From: Anseongella ginsenosidimutans | Lineage (GTDB): Bacteria > Bacteroidota > Bacteroidia > Sphingobacteriales > Sphingobacteriaceae | Assembly: GCF_008033235.1 (NCBI RefSeq) | Contig: NZ_CP042432.1 | Location: 434,001-498,000, forward strand | DNA length: 64,000 nucleotides | Direction: 5' to 3' | Shown here: positions 27,776-36,847 of the stretch, in pieces | Numbering within the stretch: the first letter of the stretch is position 1 | Layout: each line of letters opens with the position of its first letter | The notes under the pieces: model-generated | Databases searched by the model: none | The model's input: the letters and a program-made list of their open reading frames with translations, nothing else | Told to the model about the DNA's origin: nothing | Position numbers and translations under genes: made by a program

Positions 27776-30742
27776 TTAGCGGGATTTAAGTCGGAAAAAG
27801 GTGATCCCATTGAACCTTGCCAGGGCATTGACGGCAGTAAGGCCAACCCGGGACGCAGGAAAGTCATGGCTCATGCGGAATATTTCTTCTCCATTCACCA
27901 GGAAAATAAGGCTGTCGCTGAGTTTGACCACACGCACATGAGAGGATTCCCTGAACAACTCCCGTGTCCATAATTTATAGGTATAAAAATGATGATCGCC
28001 GGCTTGTTTGTTCACGAGTTTCAGAGCGGTGGCCCTGACAGGTTCAAAGCCGATCTCCTCAAAGCCGGGATGGGTAGAAGGTATTTCCCGGTAGCCGTCC
28101 AGGGGGTACCATCTGCCGCCCTGCCGGAAAAAAATATCCATTTTTCTATGAATATCTTCGATCAGGGTGTCCGGCTGCCCGTGCGGAGTTTTGCTAAATC
28201 GCAGGGCATTGATCCAGGCAGGCGAGTCAAAAGTAAAATGTTTTTCAATAAAGTCGGAATACTTCATGTCGGCGTAAAGGGGCCGGCTGGTTTCCAGGGA
28301 GAGCCGGTGTGTTTTTAAGGGCTTTCCGTTCTTCCTGCCTGAAATAAGCAGCTGCCTTGCCTTTGCATCGAAAAGGGCTTTAATATAATTGGCGTCGTCT
28401 ACGTAAACGGCATAAATGCCGGCCTTTCCGGCTGCACCGGCATCCGGGTTTGCGCCGGCATTCGGGTTTTGCGCCGGGTTTTCAGCCGCCTCCGCATGCG
28501 CATCTAGGCCTTCTTTGCCACCCGCGAAGGTTACCTGCAGGCTAAACTCATACAGGTTTACCGGGTCACCCTTAAATACGGAATGCCGGCCTTCCTTCCT
28601 TGCGGGGCCAATCCCTTCTTCCGACAGGTGCCAGCTATCCGCTTCCGCGATGGTACCGGAGGCCGTTTTCCAGCCCGTGATCTGCGTATCAAACTCGTCC
28701 CAGCCTATCGTATAAAGTATGCCGTCAAAAGCTGCCGCAGCTTCGGCGTAAAGGCCGGGAAGCCCTTTTTCGAAAAGCCCTTTGCCTGGAAACTCCGTTC
28801 CCGGCTGACCGGAAGGGTTGAAAAGATATTGTCCCGGCGCGGGAAGCCCGTCTATCAGAACCCGGAATTCGCCGGCATTTTTAAATACCGTCAGTTTGTG
28901 ATAAGCCTCATAATTAAAATTATCCGGCAAGGGGTAGGAAGCGGTTTGGGTTTCGCCTGCTTTCCGAAGCTCAAGGGCCCATTTCCGGGCTTTACGGTCT
29001 AATAGGATCTTCATCCAGTTATCTTCATCCTTCCGCCATGCATATATCCCTGCCCGGCCATGATCAGCGATTATTTTTACGCCGGCTTCGAAAAGATAGT
29101 GCGTGGAAGGCTGGCTAAGGGGCAGCGCTGTTGCAGGGTCCGCGCTCAGTAGTACCAATTCTTTATTTTCCTGTTTCCAGCTACCGCTGAGTATTTTCCA
29201 TTTTTCCTTTACAGCCTTCCCGGCGCCATTGAAAAGGTCGCCGAAAGTGGGTGCGGCCGGTACGGCATGATAACCAGGTGTTCCTCCGGCGGTAATGCCG
29301 TCCACCACCAGTTTTTTGTCAAAGAAATGAACCCGGTTAATGTATTGCCCTCTTCGCTCTGCGTTCTTATTGGCCATGTAAATAAGCCACCACTCAAAGC
29401 CGTTGGGCCCGCGGAGGATATTGGGCTGGCCGGGAGAAAACAGGATGTCGTCTGCCCGCCGGTCTTTCATATCGAAGAGGGAAACGTCCAGGAAGCCGGA
29501 ACGGTGGCCGGCGCTGCTTTCAATGGCCAGGAGATTTTTCCCATCCTTCAGCAGTGCAGTAGCTTCCCGGTCGAAATTCCAGTGCCGGTACTGCCGGCCT
29601 TCATCGCTATAGATCAATGTTCCGTTCAGAAAGACCCTGGTTGCCCCATCATGGTGGATGCGCAATGATAAATTGCCCGTCTTTTCCTTTTCGACGGAAA
29701 ATGTTTTCCTGAGCCACAACTTTTCTGTTTTCCAGGCGGTTCTCACTTGCCGCGTTGTGGAGTTTTTAACCGGGGCAGAGCCAAGCCCGGGCATTCCTTT
29801 TAACCAGGCGGAGTCGTCAAAACTTAGCTGGTTCCAGTTTTCCCCGGGAGCGTCAGCGGTATAAAGAAAGAGGCCGACGGAAACACGGGTTGGCCCCTGA
29901 CTGCTTCCTTCGGTTTCCGGGTCGGATCTCAGTAGATCAGGATAAATATCCTCCAGGTCTTCCTGGTTGGATTGCACGACCGGGTGCGGGTACTTGCTCC
30001 CATGATTAAATTCCATAGGGCCGTCTGCCTGGGCAACGCCAAGGGTATAGTTCCCCCAATCCGGTGAAGTATGATTGGCGTTATACATCAGGTAGTACTG
30101 GCCGCGGTAGCGGACCACCCAGGGGCCTTCCGCCACCCGGTTATCCCGCGTTTCCCAGGTGCCGGGAAGGGAGGCGAACAAATACCGGGGGGCTCCTGAA
30201 AAGCTTGCCGGGTCTTTCATGGGCCTGGCCCAGATGGTATTGCCATCGGTAAACTTGACCATATAGAGATAAAGCTTTCCGTCCTTGTCCCTGAACAGAT
30301 GCGGATCAATGCGGTTAGCCAGCCAGGTTTCCTTTACCGGCTCCTTGTAAGGCCCCAGCACGTCCGGGGAAACGGCATGACCGATATGGACAACATGATG
30401 GTCCTTGCCCCAGTAATTTACGGACCAGTAATGATGAAATACGCCGTTCAGGTAGTGAATATCGCTGGCATGGATCTGGCTGTCATCAGCCGAAGGCCCT
30501 TCCGTCCAATCATTATCCATGGAAAACACGTGATAAGGGCCTTCCCAGTTTACCAGGTCAGGTGATACGTAAAAGCTGCCCTTCGTGGAAACGCCGCCGA
30601 TATAATATTCGCCATTGTAATGCAGCACACCTGCGTCTGCCACGCCGGGCAGTACCGGGTTGGGAATATTCGCTGTATCCTGAGCCAGGCTATTGTAAAC
30701 AGTCAAAAAAAGTGCGGATATAATAAGGTACGGCACACGCAT
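27776..30742 (-). CDS. Large composite GH43-like secreted protein with inserted sugar-binding domain and LamG-like domains
   Basis: The 988-residue protein has a signal peptide (about 1-20) and a GH43 propeller with its three acids: D36 in VADAGV, D146 in RIDPHLF and E205 in VAEGPWVV. After about residue 275 the propeller appears interrupted by a galactose-binding-like jelly roll of the GH2 N-terminal kind (about 285-445, with WNQLSFDDSAW, LRKTFSV and VFLNGTLIY). Propeller-like sequence resumes with DDILFSPGQPNILRGPNG and GFEWWLIYMANKN. Two LamG-like sandwiches follow (about 500-650 and 670-800), then a C-terminal region to 988. A Pro/Ala/Asn-rich linker (AENPAQNPNAGANPDAGAAG) lies inside the second sandwich. 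It starts 1 bp after the sulfatase stop, so the genes are in one operon. Confidence 0.82.
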   Translation of the reverse strand: MRVPYLIISALFLTVYNSLAQDTANIPNPVLPGVADAGVLHYNGEYYIGGVSTKGSFYVSPDLVNWEGPYHVFSMDNDWTEGPSADDSQIHASDIHYLNGVFHHYWSVNYWGKDHHVVHIGHAVSPDVLGPYKEPVKETWLANRIDPHLFRDKDGKLYLYMVKFTDGNTIWARPMKDPASFSGAPRYLFASLPGTWETRDNRVAEGPWVVRYRGQYYLMYNANHTSPDWGNYTLGVAQADGPMEFNHGSKYPHPVVQSNQEDLEDIYPDLLRSDPETEGSSQGPTRVSVGLFLYTADAPGENWNQLSFDDSAWLKGMPGLGSAPVKNSTTRQVRTAWKTEKLWLRKTFSVEKEKTGNLSLRIHHDGATRVFLNGTLIYSDEGRQYRHWNFDREATALLKDGKNLLAIESSAGHRSGFLDVSLFDMKDRRADDILFSPGQPNILRGPNGFEWWLIYMANKNAERRGQYINRVHFFDKKLVVDGITAGGTPGYHAVPAAPTFGDLFNGAGKAVKEKWKILSGSWKQENKELVLLSADPATALPLSQPSTHYLFEAGVKIIADHGRAGIYAWRKDEDNWMKILLDRKARKWALELRKAGETQTASYPLPDNFNYEAYHKLTVFKNAGEFRVLIDGLPAPGQYLFNPSGQPGTEFPGKGLFEKGLPGLYAEAAAAFDGILYTIGWDEFDTQITGWKTASGTIAEADSWHLSEEGIGPARKEGRHSVFKGDPVNLYEFSLQVTFAGGKEGLDAHAEAAENPAQNPNAGANPDAGAAGKAGIYAVYVDDANYIKALFDAKARQLLISGRKNGKPLKTHRLSLETSRPLYADMKYSDFIEKHFTFDSPAWINALRFSKTPHGQPDTLIEDIHRKMDIFFRQGGRWYPLDGYREIPSTHPGFEEIGFEPVRATALKLVNKQAGDHHFYTYKLWTRELFRESSHVRVVKLSDSLIFLVNGEEIFRMSHDFPASRVGLTAVNALARFNGITFFRLKSR

Positions 30743-30743
30743 A

Positions 30744-32204
30744 CTAAGGCATCGATCTTTTCCAGGTTAATAATTCAGCGGCCATTTTCCGGGCTGTTTC
30801 CGGCTGCGTCTCTGCGAGATTGTGATTTTCAGCCTGGTCTTCCGAAAGGTTATACAAAGCGATATCCGTACTGTCCGCGTTGATCAGCAGTTTCATATTT
30901 CCTTTCCGCATGGCCAGCTGCGGGCTGATAAAACGGGGGTTGCCGGGCTTTAAATTCACCCCTTCCCGGCCGTATTCCCAGAAAAGAGCTTCTTTCCGCT
31001 GAACGGGGCTGCCTTTCAGGGCCGGAAGCATGTCCCTGCCATCCCTTTCTGCCGGGGGTTGCAGCCCCGCGGCGCGGCAGAAGGTGAGAAAGAGATCGGT
31101 ACTATGCATCACCGTGGTACTATCGGTAAGGCCGGAAGGGATGCCGGCGGGCCAGCGCGCCAGGAAGGGCACACGGATGCCGCCCTCGTAAAGGCTCCAC
31201 TTGCGGCCGCGAAAAGGATCCGCGCTCCCCGGCGGCTGAAAATATTCTTTATAATAAAAGTGCCAGTCGGTAGGGCCGTTGTCACTCGTGAGGACCACGA
31301 GCGTGTTCTCCCTCAGCCCCATCGCGTCCAGGGAATCGAGCAGGCGCCCGATCTCCCGGTCCAGCTGGTACAGCACCGCGTAGAAATCACGGGCGTAGTG
31401 ATTATTCGCGAACCGGTTGAACTTTTCGCGGTGTCCGGGCTTAGGCTGATGCGGATCGTGTACGTCGTTTGTCCAGAGATCGATATAAAACGGTTCTCCC
31501 GGGTGCCTTTTTATAAAATCAATCGTACGGTCCACGTAAATGGGCGTCATTTCATGCTTTTCTACCCAGGTGATCTTGCCGCGGCCGAGTTTGGCGCTGG
31601 CTTCCGACAGCTTATCTCCTTTGATCAAAAGACGGTCTCCAAGCCCTTCGAAGGATACCAGCGATTCATCGAAACCGTATTCCGATGGCAGCGGCGCATC
31701 TCCCACATCCCTGCCGCCGCCCATATGCCATTTGCCGAAGTGAGCGGTGGCATAACCGGCTTCCTTCATCGTTCGCGCCAGCGTTGTCACATCCGGATCC
31801 AGGTAATCAGGCATTTTCCGCCGGGCGTTTTTTTCCCGGCTGTCAAGATAAGAATGAAAGCCATGCCGCACGGGATATTGCCCTGTCATCAGCGCCACCC
31901 TGGATGGCGAACAAATGGGAGACGCCACATAAAAGTTGGTGAAACGGATCCCTTCTTCGGCCAGACGGTCAATATTAGGCGTGTTCACCGGCCCGTTCCC
32001 AAAGGCGCTCAGGTCCGCATAGCCCATATCATCGATAAGTATAAAAATGATATTTGGCCGGCCTTTGCCCGCAATCGCCTGCGCGGAAGCGGCGCTATTA
32101 AAGATAACAAACAGCAGCGCGCAGCCCGGTACAACCAGGCGCCGGGCGACGCGGCTGAAAACCAGCGATACTTGCTGAGAACGTTTGTGATAAAACTTTA
32201 TCAT
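30744..32204 (-). CDS. Secreted sulfatase (formylglycine-type, family S1)
   Basis: The 486-residue protein has a signal peptide (cleavage near AQA, about 40-43), then the sulfatase core. IIFILIDDMGYAD supplies the calcium-binding Asp pair (D58, D59). CSPSRVALMTGQYP holds the cysteine (C98) that a formylglycine-generating enzyme would convert to the catalytic aldehyde. HFGKWHMGG and LTSDNGPT are also family motifs. It would remove sulfate esters from a polysaccharide, or act as an anti-shielding step for the glycosidases nearby. The maturation enzyme is not encoded here. The start overlaps the GH5-like gene by 4 nt (ATGA-type coupling). Confidence 0.94.
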   Translation of the reverse strand: MIKFYHKRSQQVSLVFSRVARRLVVPGCALLFVIFNSAASAQAIAGKGRPNIIFILIDDMGYADLSAFGNGPVNTPNIDRLAEEGIRFTNFYVASPICSPSRVALMTGQYPVRHGFHSYLDSREKNARRKMPDYLDPDVTTLARTMKEAGYATAHFGKWHMGGGRDVGDAPLPSEYGFDESLVSFEGLGDRLLIKGDKLSEASAKLGRGKITWVEKHEMTPIYVDRTIDFIKRHPGEPFYIDLWTNDVHDPHQPKPGHREKFNRFANNHYARDFYAVLYQLDREIGRLLDSLDAMGLRENTLVVLTSDNGPTDWHFYYKEYFQPPGSADPFRGRKWSLYEGGIRVPFLARWPAGIPSGLTDSTTVMHSTDLFLTFCRAAGLQPPAERDGRDMLPALKGSPVQRKEALFWEYGREGVNLKPGNPRFISPQLAMRKGNMKLLINADSTDIALYNLSEDQAENHNLAETQPETARKMAAELLTWKRSMP

Positions 32205-33382
32205 TTTCCCTGTTCCGCGGCCGCGGTAAGTTCGCGGATCAGGTCAACTTCTTCCTGCCGGTAAGGCGTACCGTCTTTCCTGATTATATCGTGGAACCAA
32301 ACTTCCGGTTCTCCTGTGTACTGCTTGTCCCAGCTGTCCCAGGGGTATATTGTCTGGCTTTTCCCGTCTACCAGCCCCCAGTTGTACATAGCGATGTTAT
32401 ACTTTTTGCCAAGGGGCAGGATGTCCTCGAATGTACTGCCATTGGGCCTGGCCATGTATTCCGTACATAGTAGCGGCCGTTCGTACCGCTGCAGCCATTT
32501 TACCCGTTTTTCGAATTCTTCGGGGCCGTCGTAGTTGTGAAAGGAAATAATATCTGATTGTTCGATCTGCAGCTGCTGCAGCGGGGTCATTTTTTCATGA
32601 GAAGACCAGTCATCCAGCCATACACCTGAAGTAACAGGCTGGGACGGATTAGCTGAGCGGACCCATTCAAAGGACTTTTCCAGCAAGGGAAGCACGTACT
32701 TCTCCTTTTCTTCAAGTTCCACCTTTCCGTAAGCCCGGTCATTGGTATTGTCGGGCTCATTCCAGACATCCCAGCCCAAAACGCGGTCATCATTAGCGAA
32801 ATGGCTGGTGACACCTTTTACATAGCGTTCCAACCGGGGGTATTGAGTGGAATCTTTGAGCGCATTTGCCCCCGGGCTTTGCACCCATCCTGAATTATGC
32901 ACGTGAGGTTTCGGCTCCCGTTGTTTGCCCGGCTCCGGAAAGGGGTCCCAAACCGAGTCAAAGAAAACAAAAAGCGGGAGGATCCCATGACTGTCGGCTA
33001 TTGCAAGGAACGTATCCATTCTTTGGAGAAAACCGGTGGAATCCTGTTCCCACAGCAGGTCATGCAGGTACACCCTGGCCGTATTCATCCCAATGGATGC
33101 CGCCCAGCCCAGCTCGCGGTTGATCGTGGCCGTATCAAAAGTTTCGGCCTGCCACATCTCCAGCTGGTTGATAGCCGTGCTGGGGGTAAAATTGCTTCCT
33201 ACCAGCCAGCCCTGCTTTTCATACCACTGGTTGGCTTTTTCTTTGCTCCAAATTTCAGCAACCTGGCCCGGGCCTGTTTTATGGCCGGCAGTTTCATTTT
33301 CTTTCCTGTCCGGTGAATTCGTGCATTGCTGAAATGCCATGCATATTGCGAGCAGGCATAGGCTTAATCTGAGTTGTTTCAT
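32201..33382 (-). CDS. GH5/clan GH-A-like glycosidase lipoprotein
   Basis: The 393-residue lipoprotein (lipobox FQQC, Cys20) folds as a TIM barrel. Clan GH-A catalytic residues are visible: the acid/base Glu in WDVWNEPD (E209) and the nucleophile in PLLCTEYMAR (E308). The N-terminal part GMNTARVYLHDLLWEQDS resembles cellulase/mannanase-like proteins often annotated as 1,4-beta-xylanases. The substrate is not assignable. It is 29 bp downstream of the broken SusD and overlaps the sulfatase by 4 nt, so it may once have been expressed with the damaged SusC/D pair. Confidence 0.85.
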   Translation of the reverse strand: MKQLRLSLCLLAICMAFQQCTNSPDRKENETAGHKTGPGQVAEIWSKEKANQWYEKQGWLVGSNFTPSTAINQLEMWQAETFDTATINRELGWAASIGMNTARVYLHDLLWEQDSTGFLQRMDTFLAIADSHGILPLFVFFDSVWDPFPEPGKQREPKPHVHNSGWVQSPGANALKDSTQYPRLERYVKGVTSHFANDDRVLGWDVWNEPDNTNDRAYGKVELEEKEKYVLPLLEKSFEWVRSANPSQPVTSGVWLDDWSSHEKMTPLQQLQIEQSDIISFHNYDGPEEFEKRVKWLQRYERPLLCTEYMARPNGSTFEDILPLGKKYNIAMYNWGLVDGKSQTIYPWDSWDKQYTGEPEVWFHDIIRKDGTPYRQEEVDLIRELTAAAEQGK

Positions 33383-33411
33383 TCGTTTCTTTTGTTTGCT
33401 TTATATAATTA

Positions 33412-34880
33412 TCAATAACCGTCGTTTTGTTCCAGGTTAGGGTTATTATCCACGTCGCTTTGCGGGATCGGCAGGCGGATATGCACGCCCACGTCAAAGT
33501 TATTAAAATCCGGGTCACGCGCGGCAACGGCATCAACACCTTCCTGGGTATCCAAATCGCCCCAGCGTTTCAGGTCGGCCCATCTGACGCTTTCTCCGCA
33601 CAGTTCCAGCACCCTTTCCCTTTTCAGCCTTTCCAGGAACAGGTCGGGGTTATTCCCGATGGCCGGGTAAGCTGCAGCCAGGGGGCCATACCAACGCGGG
33701 CCCGCACCATGTCCACATATTCATACGCTTCGGAAGTTCTTCCCAGTTCATTGAGCGCCTCTGCATACATCAGCAACACATCTGCGAAGCGGATCATCCT
33801 GAAATTTACGGGGGAAAAATAATCTTCGCCAGTGCGCATATGGTCCCGGGCGTATTTACTGAACCAGGCTTCGTTCTCTCTCCATTGCCATTCTCTTCCG
33901 TAGACCAGCATCCCGAAGTCTTCTTTTAGTGCCGGGTAGAATAAGGTATGCTGTAGACGCGGGTCAATTTCCCCGCCTGTCGTTTTCTCTTCTTTAAATG
34001 CCTCTACGAGCCAGAACCGGGCCTGCCCGTCCGACCATCCGATGTCCCGCGGAGCGAAAAATTGCGGACGGTGCGTGCCCATGTTCTGGTTAGGGCCGTC
34101 GCCTTCTCCGCCGCCTATGTTTGCGTCTGAAAATTGCACTTCGAAAACCGATTCTTCATTATTTTCGTTTTCCGCGCGGAAATTATCCTCATAATTGTCC
34201 ACCAGGCCGTAAAGGCCGGCTCCTTCCCCGTTAATATGGTAATCAAAAGCATCCAGGGCCTTCTGCCATTCATGTTTTTGCATATATAATTTGCCCAGCA
34301 TGGCCATAGCGGCGCCTTTCGTGGGCCGGCCCACATTGGCGGCATCCCATTCCCCCGGAAGCACCTGGGCAGCCTCGGTCAGGTCCTTTTCCACCTGGGC
34401 CCAGACTTCTTCCAGCGTGTTTTGCTGCGGCTGGTCGTTCGGTTTGGAAGGCTCCAGTACCAGGGGTACGTTTTCCCACAGGATGGCGGCATAGTAATAA
34501 TGCAGGCCACGAAGGAATTTTGCCTGGGCCAGGATCCTGTCTTTGGCTGCCTGGTCGGTAAATTCTATTCCCGGAACATTAGCCAGTACCTGGTTGCAGC
34601 GATAAACGGCTTTGTACGTATCACTCCAGGTATTTACATTCCCTTCCCAGAAATTATAGTTTACATATTGAAAACGGGTCCAGTCTCCGAGTTCAATCCA
34701 GGGGCTGTTGCTGAAGCCCTCATCAGAAGTGAGGTCCAGCCGGAAATAGATCCACCGTGACCAGAGGCCGGTCTTATAAAACATATTGTAGATCGAATTA
34801 ACAGCTTTGCGGGCATCCTCTTCCGTTTTCCAGAACTGTTCTTCCGTCAGATTATTGGGATTCTCCTGTTGCAGGTGTGA
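33412..34880 (-). pseudogene. SusD/RagB family protein, truncated at the N-terminus and frameshifted
   Basis: Recognisable SusD sequence begins at about 34874 with LQQENPNNLTEEQFW and runs through MFYKTGLWSRWIYF, LAQAKFLRGLHYYYAAILWE and MIRFADVLLMYAEALNELG. The signal peptide and lipobox are missing; upstream sequence is unrelated. Near the C-terminus the frame breaks at a G5 run (33681-33685). Adding one C on the coding strand gives the normal VRARVGMAPLAAAYPAIGNN and joins to LELCGESVRWADLKRWGDL and the standard ending IPQSDVDNNPNLEQNDGY. The frameshift may be a base-call contraction, but the missing N-terminus is structural. The matching SusC survives only as a stub at 37859-37984. Confidence 0.88.
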
Positions 34881-35180
34881 GTGTCCTTGATAGCTGACTC
34901 TCGCACCTTGCCCGTTTCTCAGTGGAAGACTGGATCGAATTTGGCCACTTTAAGACAAGCTTCCCACTTCGCTCAGGCAGATAGAATGTCCTTGCTGCCT
35001 CACAGCTTGAGTCCGGGAAGTGCGGTAATCACACTTCAATATTATGCGTCTTCTATCGTTCCTTCACAATTCTTCATGATGTTTGGAAACCCATGCCTTC
35101 TAAGGGTTCGTAAACAATACTTGTCTTTTCTCCACCCGATTCTCTGACAACCTATTAATAATCGTTTTCTTATATTACCA
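34881..35180. other. Non-coding stretch of unknown origin at the SusD break
   Basis: This 300-bp segment separates the truncated susD from the unknown secreted-protein gene. It differs in texture from its surroundings and contains two small inverted repeats: AGGCAG/CTGCCT at 34975-35000 and GAAGTG/CACTTC at 35017-35037. On the minus strand the sequence looks like structured RNA rather than protein, perhaps a fragment of an intron or mobile element. I could not identify a transposase or intron core. An 88-codon plus-strand reading frame here is not convincing. Confidence 0.4.
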
Positions 35181-35903
35181 TTATTCGCAATACCGTTCAA
35201 CATAAGAACTCACAAGAATGTATTGACATTGGCTGTTATAGCTTGGATGGCCGCAAGGATATGCATATGGATATGGAGAACGTGCACTTGTGGTTGTTAC
35301 ATATTGGGCACAAGATAGGGGGCCACCGCCACCACGTACATAAGTACAAACAGTCCAAAAAACACATTCCCAGGCAGTATTGCTCTTTTCTATAAGTTTT
35401 CCATTGTTGTAATTACGTAAAGTGGCGTTATCGTTATCTAGATTTTTAACCAAAATCATTCCAGTAAAGTTATTATCCAAAAAGTCATCAGCTGAAAGAG
35501 TTCCAGAATCGGCCTTCTTGGAACTTTTTAAGACATAAGTTTTTAAAGAATATTTAATTCCAGAAGTTTCCTTTTCTACAAATAAGTATCTTTTAGTTAA
35601 CGGCATCTCAAAATCTGATTCCAGGCAACTATTCTGAGCGTTGGTTAGTACAGGAGATAATGGAACAAGAGCCTTGGTTATTGGATTGCCTTCATTAACA
35701 AAATAGATTTTCTCCCAGTTGGGGCGCCAAATGATTTTGAGTTTTGTATTTACCTCTGTAACTAATTTTGACTCGAAACTTTTTTCGGTAAAATCATCTT
35801 TAATAACTGCACTTATATCCGTTTTGTCCGCCCAGCTACCGAATAATATTACAAGAAAAATAATGGAGATAGGTCTTTTTAACAGTTTACTTAGCATATT
35901 CAT
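35181..35903 (-). CDS. Secreted protein of unknown function, Cys-containing C-terminus
   Basis: About 240 residues, starting MNMLSKLLKRPISIIFLVIL, a good signal peptide. I do not recognise the family. The middle is Lys/Asn/Ser-rich and basic. The C-terminal 60 residues contain five Cys, a Gly4 run (VRGGGGPLSC) and many Tyr/Ser/Pro, ending SSYVERYCE. That is compatible with a small disulfide-stabilised or cell-surface module. The gene is markedly more AT-rich than the PUL genes and lies in the island that replaced part of the SusC/D genes. Upstream in-frame ATG at 35957 is possible but would spoil the signal peptide. Confidence 0.6.
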   Translation of the reverse strand: MNMLSKLLKRPISIIFLVILFGSWADKTDISAVIKDDFTEKSFESKLVTEVNTKLKIIWRPNWEKIYFVNEGNPITKALVPLSPVLTNAQNSCLESDFEMPLTKRYLFVEKETSGIKYSLKTYVLKSSKKADSGTLSADDFLDNNFTGMILVKNLDNDNATLRNYNNGKLIEKSNTAWECVFWTVCTYVRGGGGPLSCAQYVTTTSARSPYPYAYPCGHPSYNSQCQYILVSSYVERYCE

Positions 35904-36358
35904 AATAAGAAGGGTTAGATTTGAAACACTATTTGGTTCTCCGAACAAATGAAACAATTATTTTTTTAGATGGGCAACACTTTCGTTTCAAAATTTCCTC
36001 AATTTGTCTCAAGTAAATGTTTCTTTTTTAGCGTTTTTTGCAACATTACCGTACAAAGAGTTACCTTTATACTAGAACTGGGTGGTTGACTCCTTAAGGT
36101 AATTGCCTTTCGCGGTATCTTAAAATCAGCCCCTTCCATAAGCGAATAGCGGTTAACATTCAACACCTGCGCCGCCTAAGACCGGACAGGAAGTTTAAAG
36201 TCAATCTGAATCGATGTGAAAAGGCTCTTATTGTCAGCTTAGACACTTTTCAATTCATTCGCATCAATGGGGGGAGTTAATAGAAGTGACGAAAACTGTT
36301 GCCCTAAGCAATGTAACTAGGTCATTTATTACCTGCCGAAGGGCATTGAAGCTTATAA
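35904..36358. other. AT-rich intergenic stretch
   Basis: About 450 bp between divergent genes of the island. I see no gene, no TAnnTTTG box with partner, and no clear terminator. It should hold the promoters for both flanking genes. Confidence 0.4.
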
Positions 36359-36388
36359 CCGCTTTAGTTCGAACTCACGCTAAAGCGG
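36359..36388. repeat. Inverted repeat upstream of the 36401 gene
   Basis: CCGCTTTAG and CTAAAGCGG form perfect 9-bp arms (36359-36367 and 36380-36388) around a 12-nt loop, ending 12 bp before the next ORF. It could be a regulator-binding site or a leader hairpin. It has no T-run after it, so a terminator is less likely. Confidence 0.5.
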
Positions 36389-36400
36389 CAATTTTACAAT

Positions 36401-36847
36401 ATGCACTATTCTAAACCCGGAATGGGAGCAACAATTTTCGAAAGGGTGAAAGGGGTGGTTCGTTTTAACCCGGATGAGTTTGTACGAAATGCTTATGCAG
36501 CTTATATCACTTATTTTCAGACGAACAATCAGGAGTCGAAAACTGGTTTTTTCGATTACCCGCTGAGAAGCTCCACTACCTTCGATGCCCTTATCCGGAA
36601 ACGAAACCAGTCTTCGTGCGGTATTGATTTTGATATTCTGAGCTATACATTCTTTTTGATGACGGGTTATGTCTACAAAATGCAGAAGCTTAATAAGGCG
36701 CGAATTTTCCAGAAAGGCAATAGAAAGAATGCTTTTACCGCGCTGCCTTCTTGGAATTCTATGTTAATAGTAAATACCCGAGTAAGCGGTGCCGGGCCTG
36801 GTGCTACGCCTGCTACAATAGGTGATATACATGACTATTTAAAATGA
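36401..36847 (+). CDS. Hypothetical protein overlapping the response-regulator gene
   Basis: A 148-codon frame with no recognised family and no signal peptide; it contains aromatic-rich segments such as DILSYTFFLMTGYVYKM. Its stop overlaps the start of the response-regulator gene (ATGA at 36844-36847), typical of coupled genes, and this is the main reason to list it. It might be a degenerate remnant or a novel partner of the regulator. Confidence is low. Confidence 0.35.
   Translation: MHYSKPGMGATIFERVKGVVRFNPDEFVRNAYAAYITYFQTNNQESKTGFFDYPLRSSTTFDALIRKRNQSSCGIDFDILSYTFFLMTGYVYKMQKLNKARIFQKGNRKNAFTALPSWNSMLIVNTRVSGAGPGATPATIGDIHDYLK

Noticed and set aside
34881-35147. An 88-codon plus-strand frame
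   Set aside because: No family, no signal, and the region looks like non-coding DNA at an insertion boundary.
36401-36847. The 148-codon gene as a histidine kinase fragment
   Set aside because: No H-box, N-box or ATPase motif is visible, so I list it only as hypothetical.
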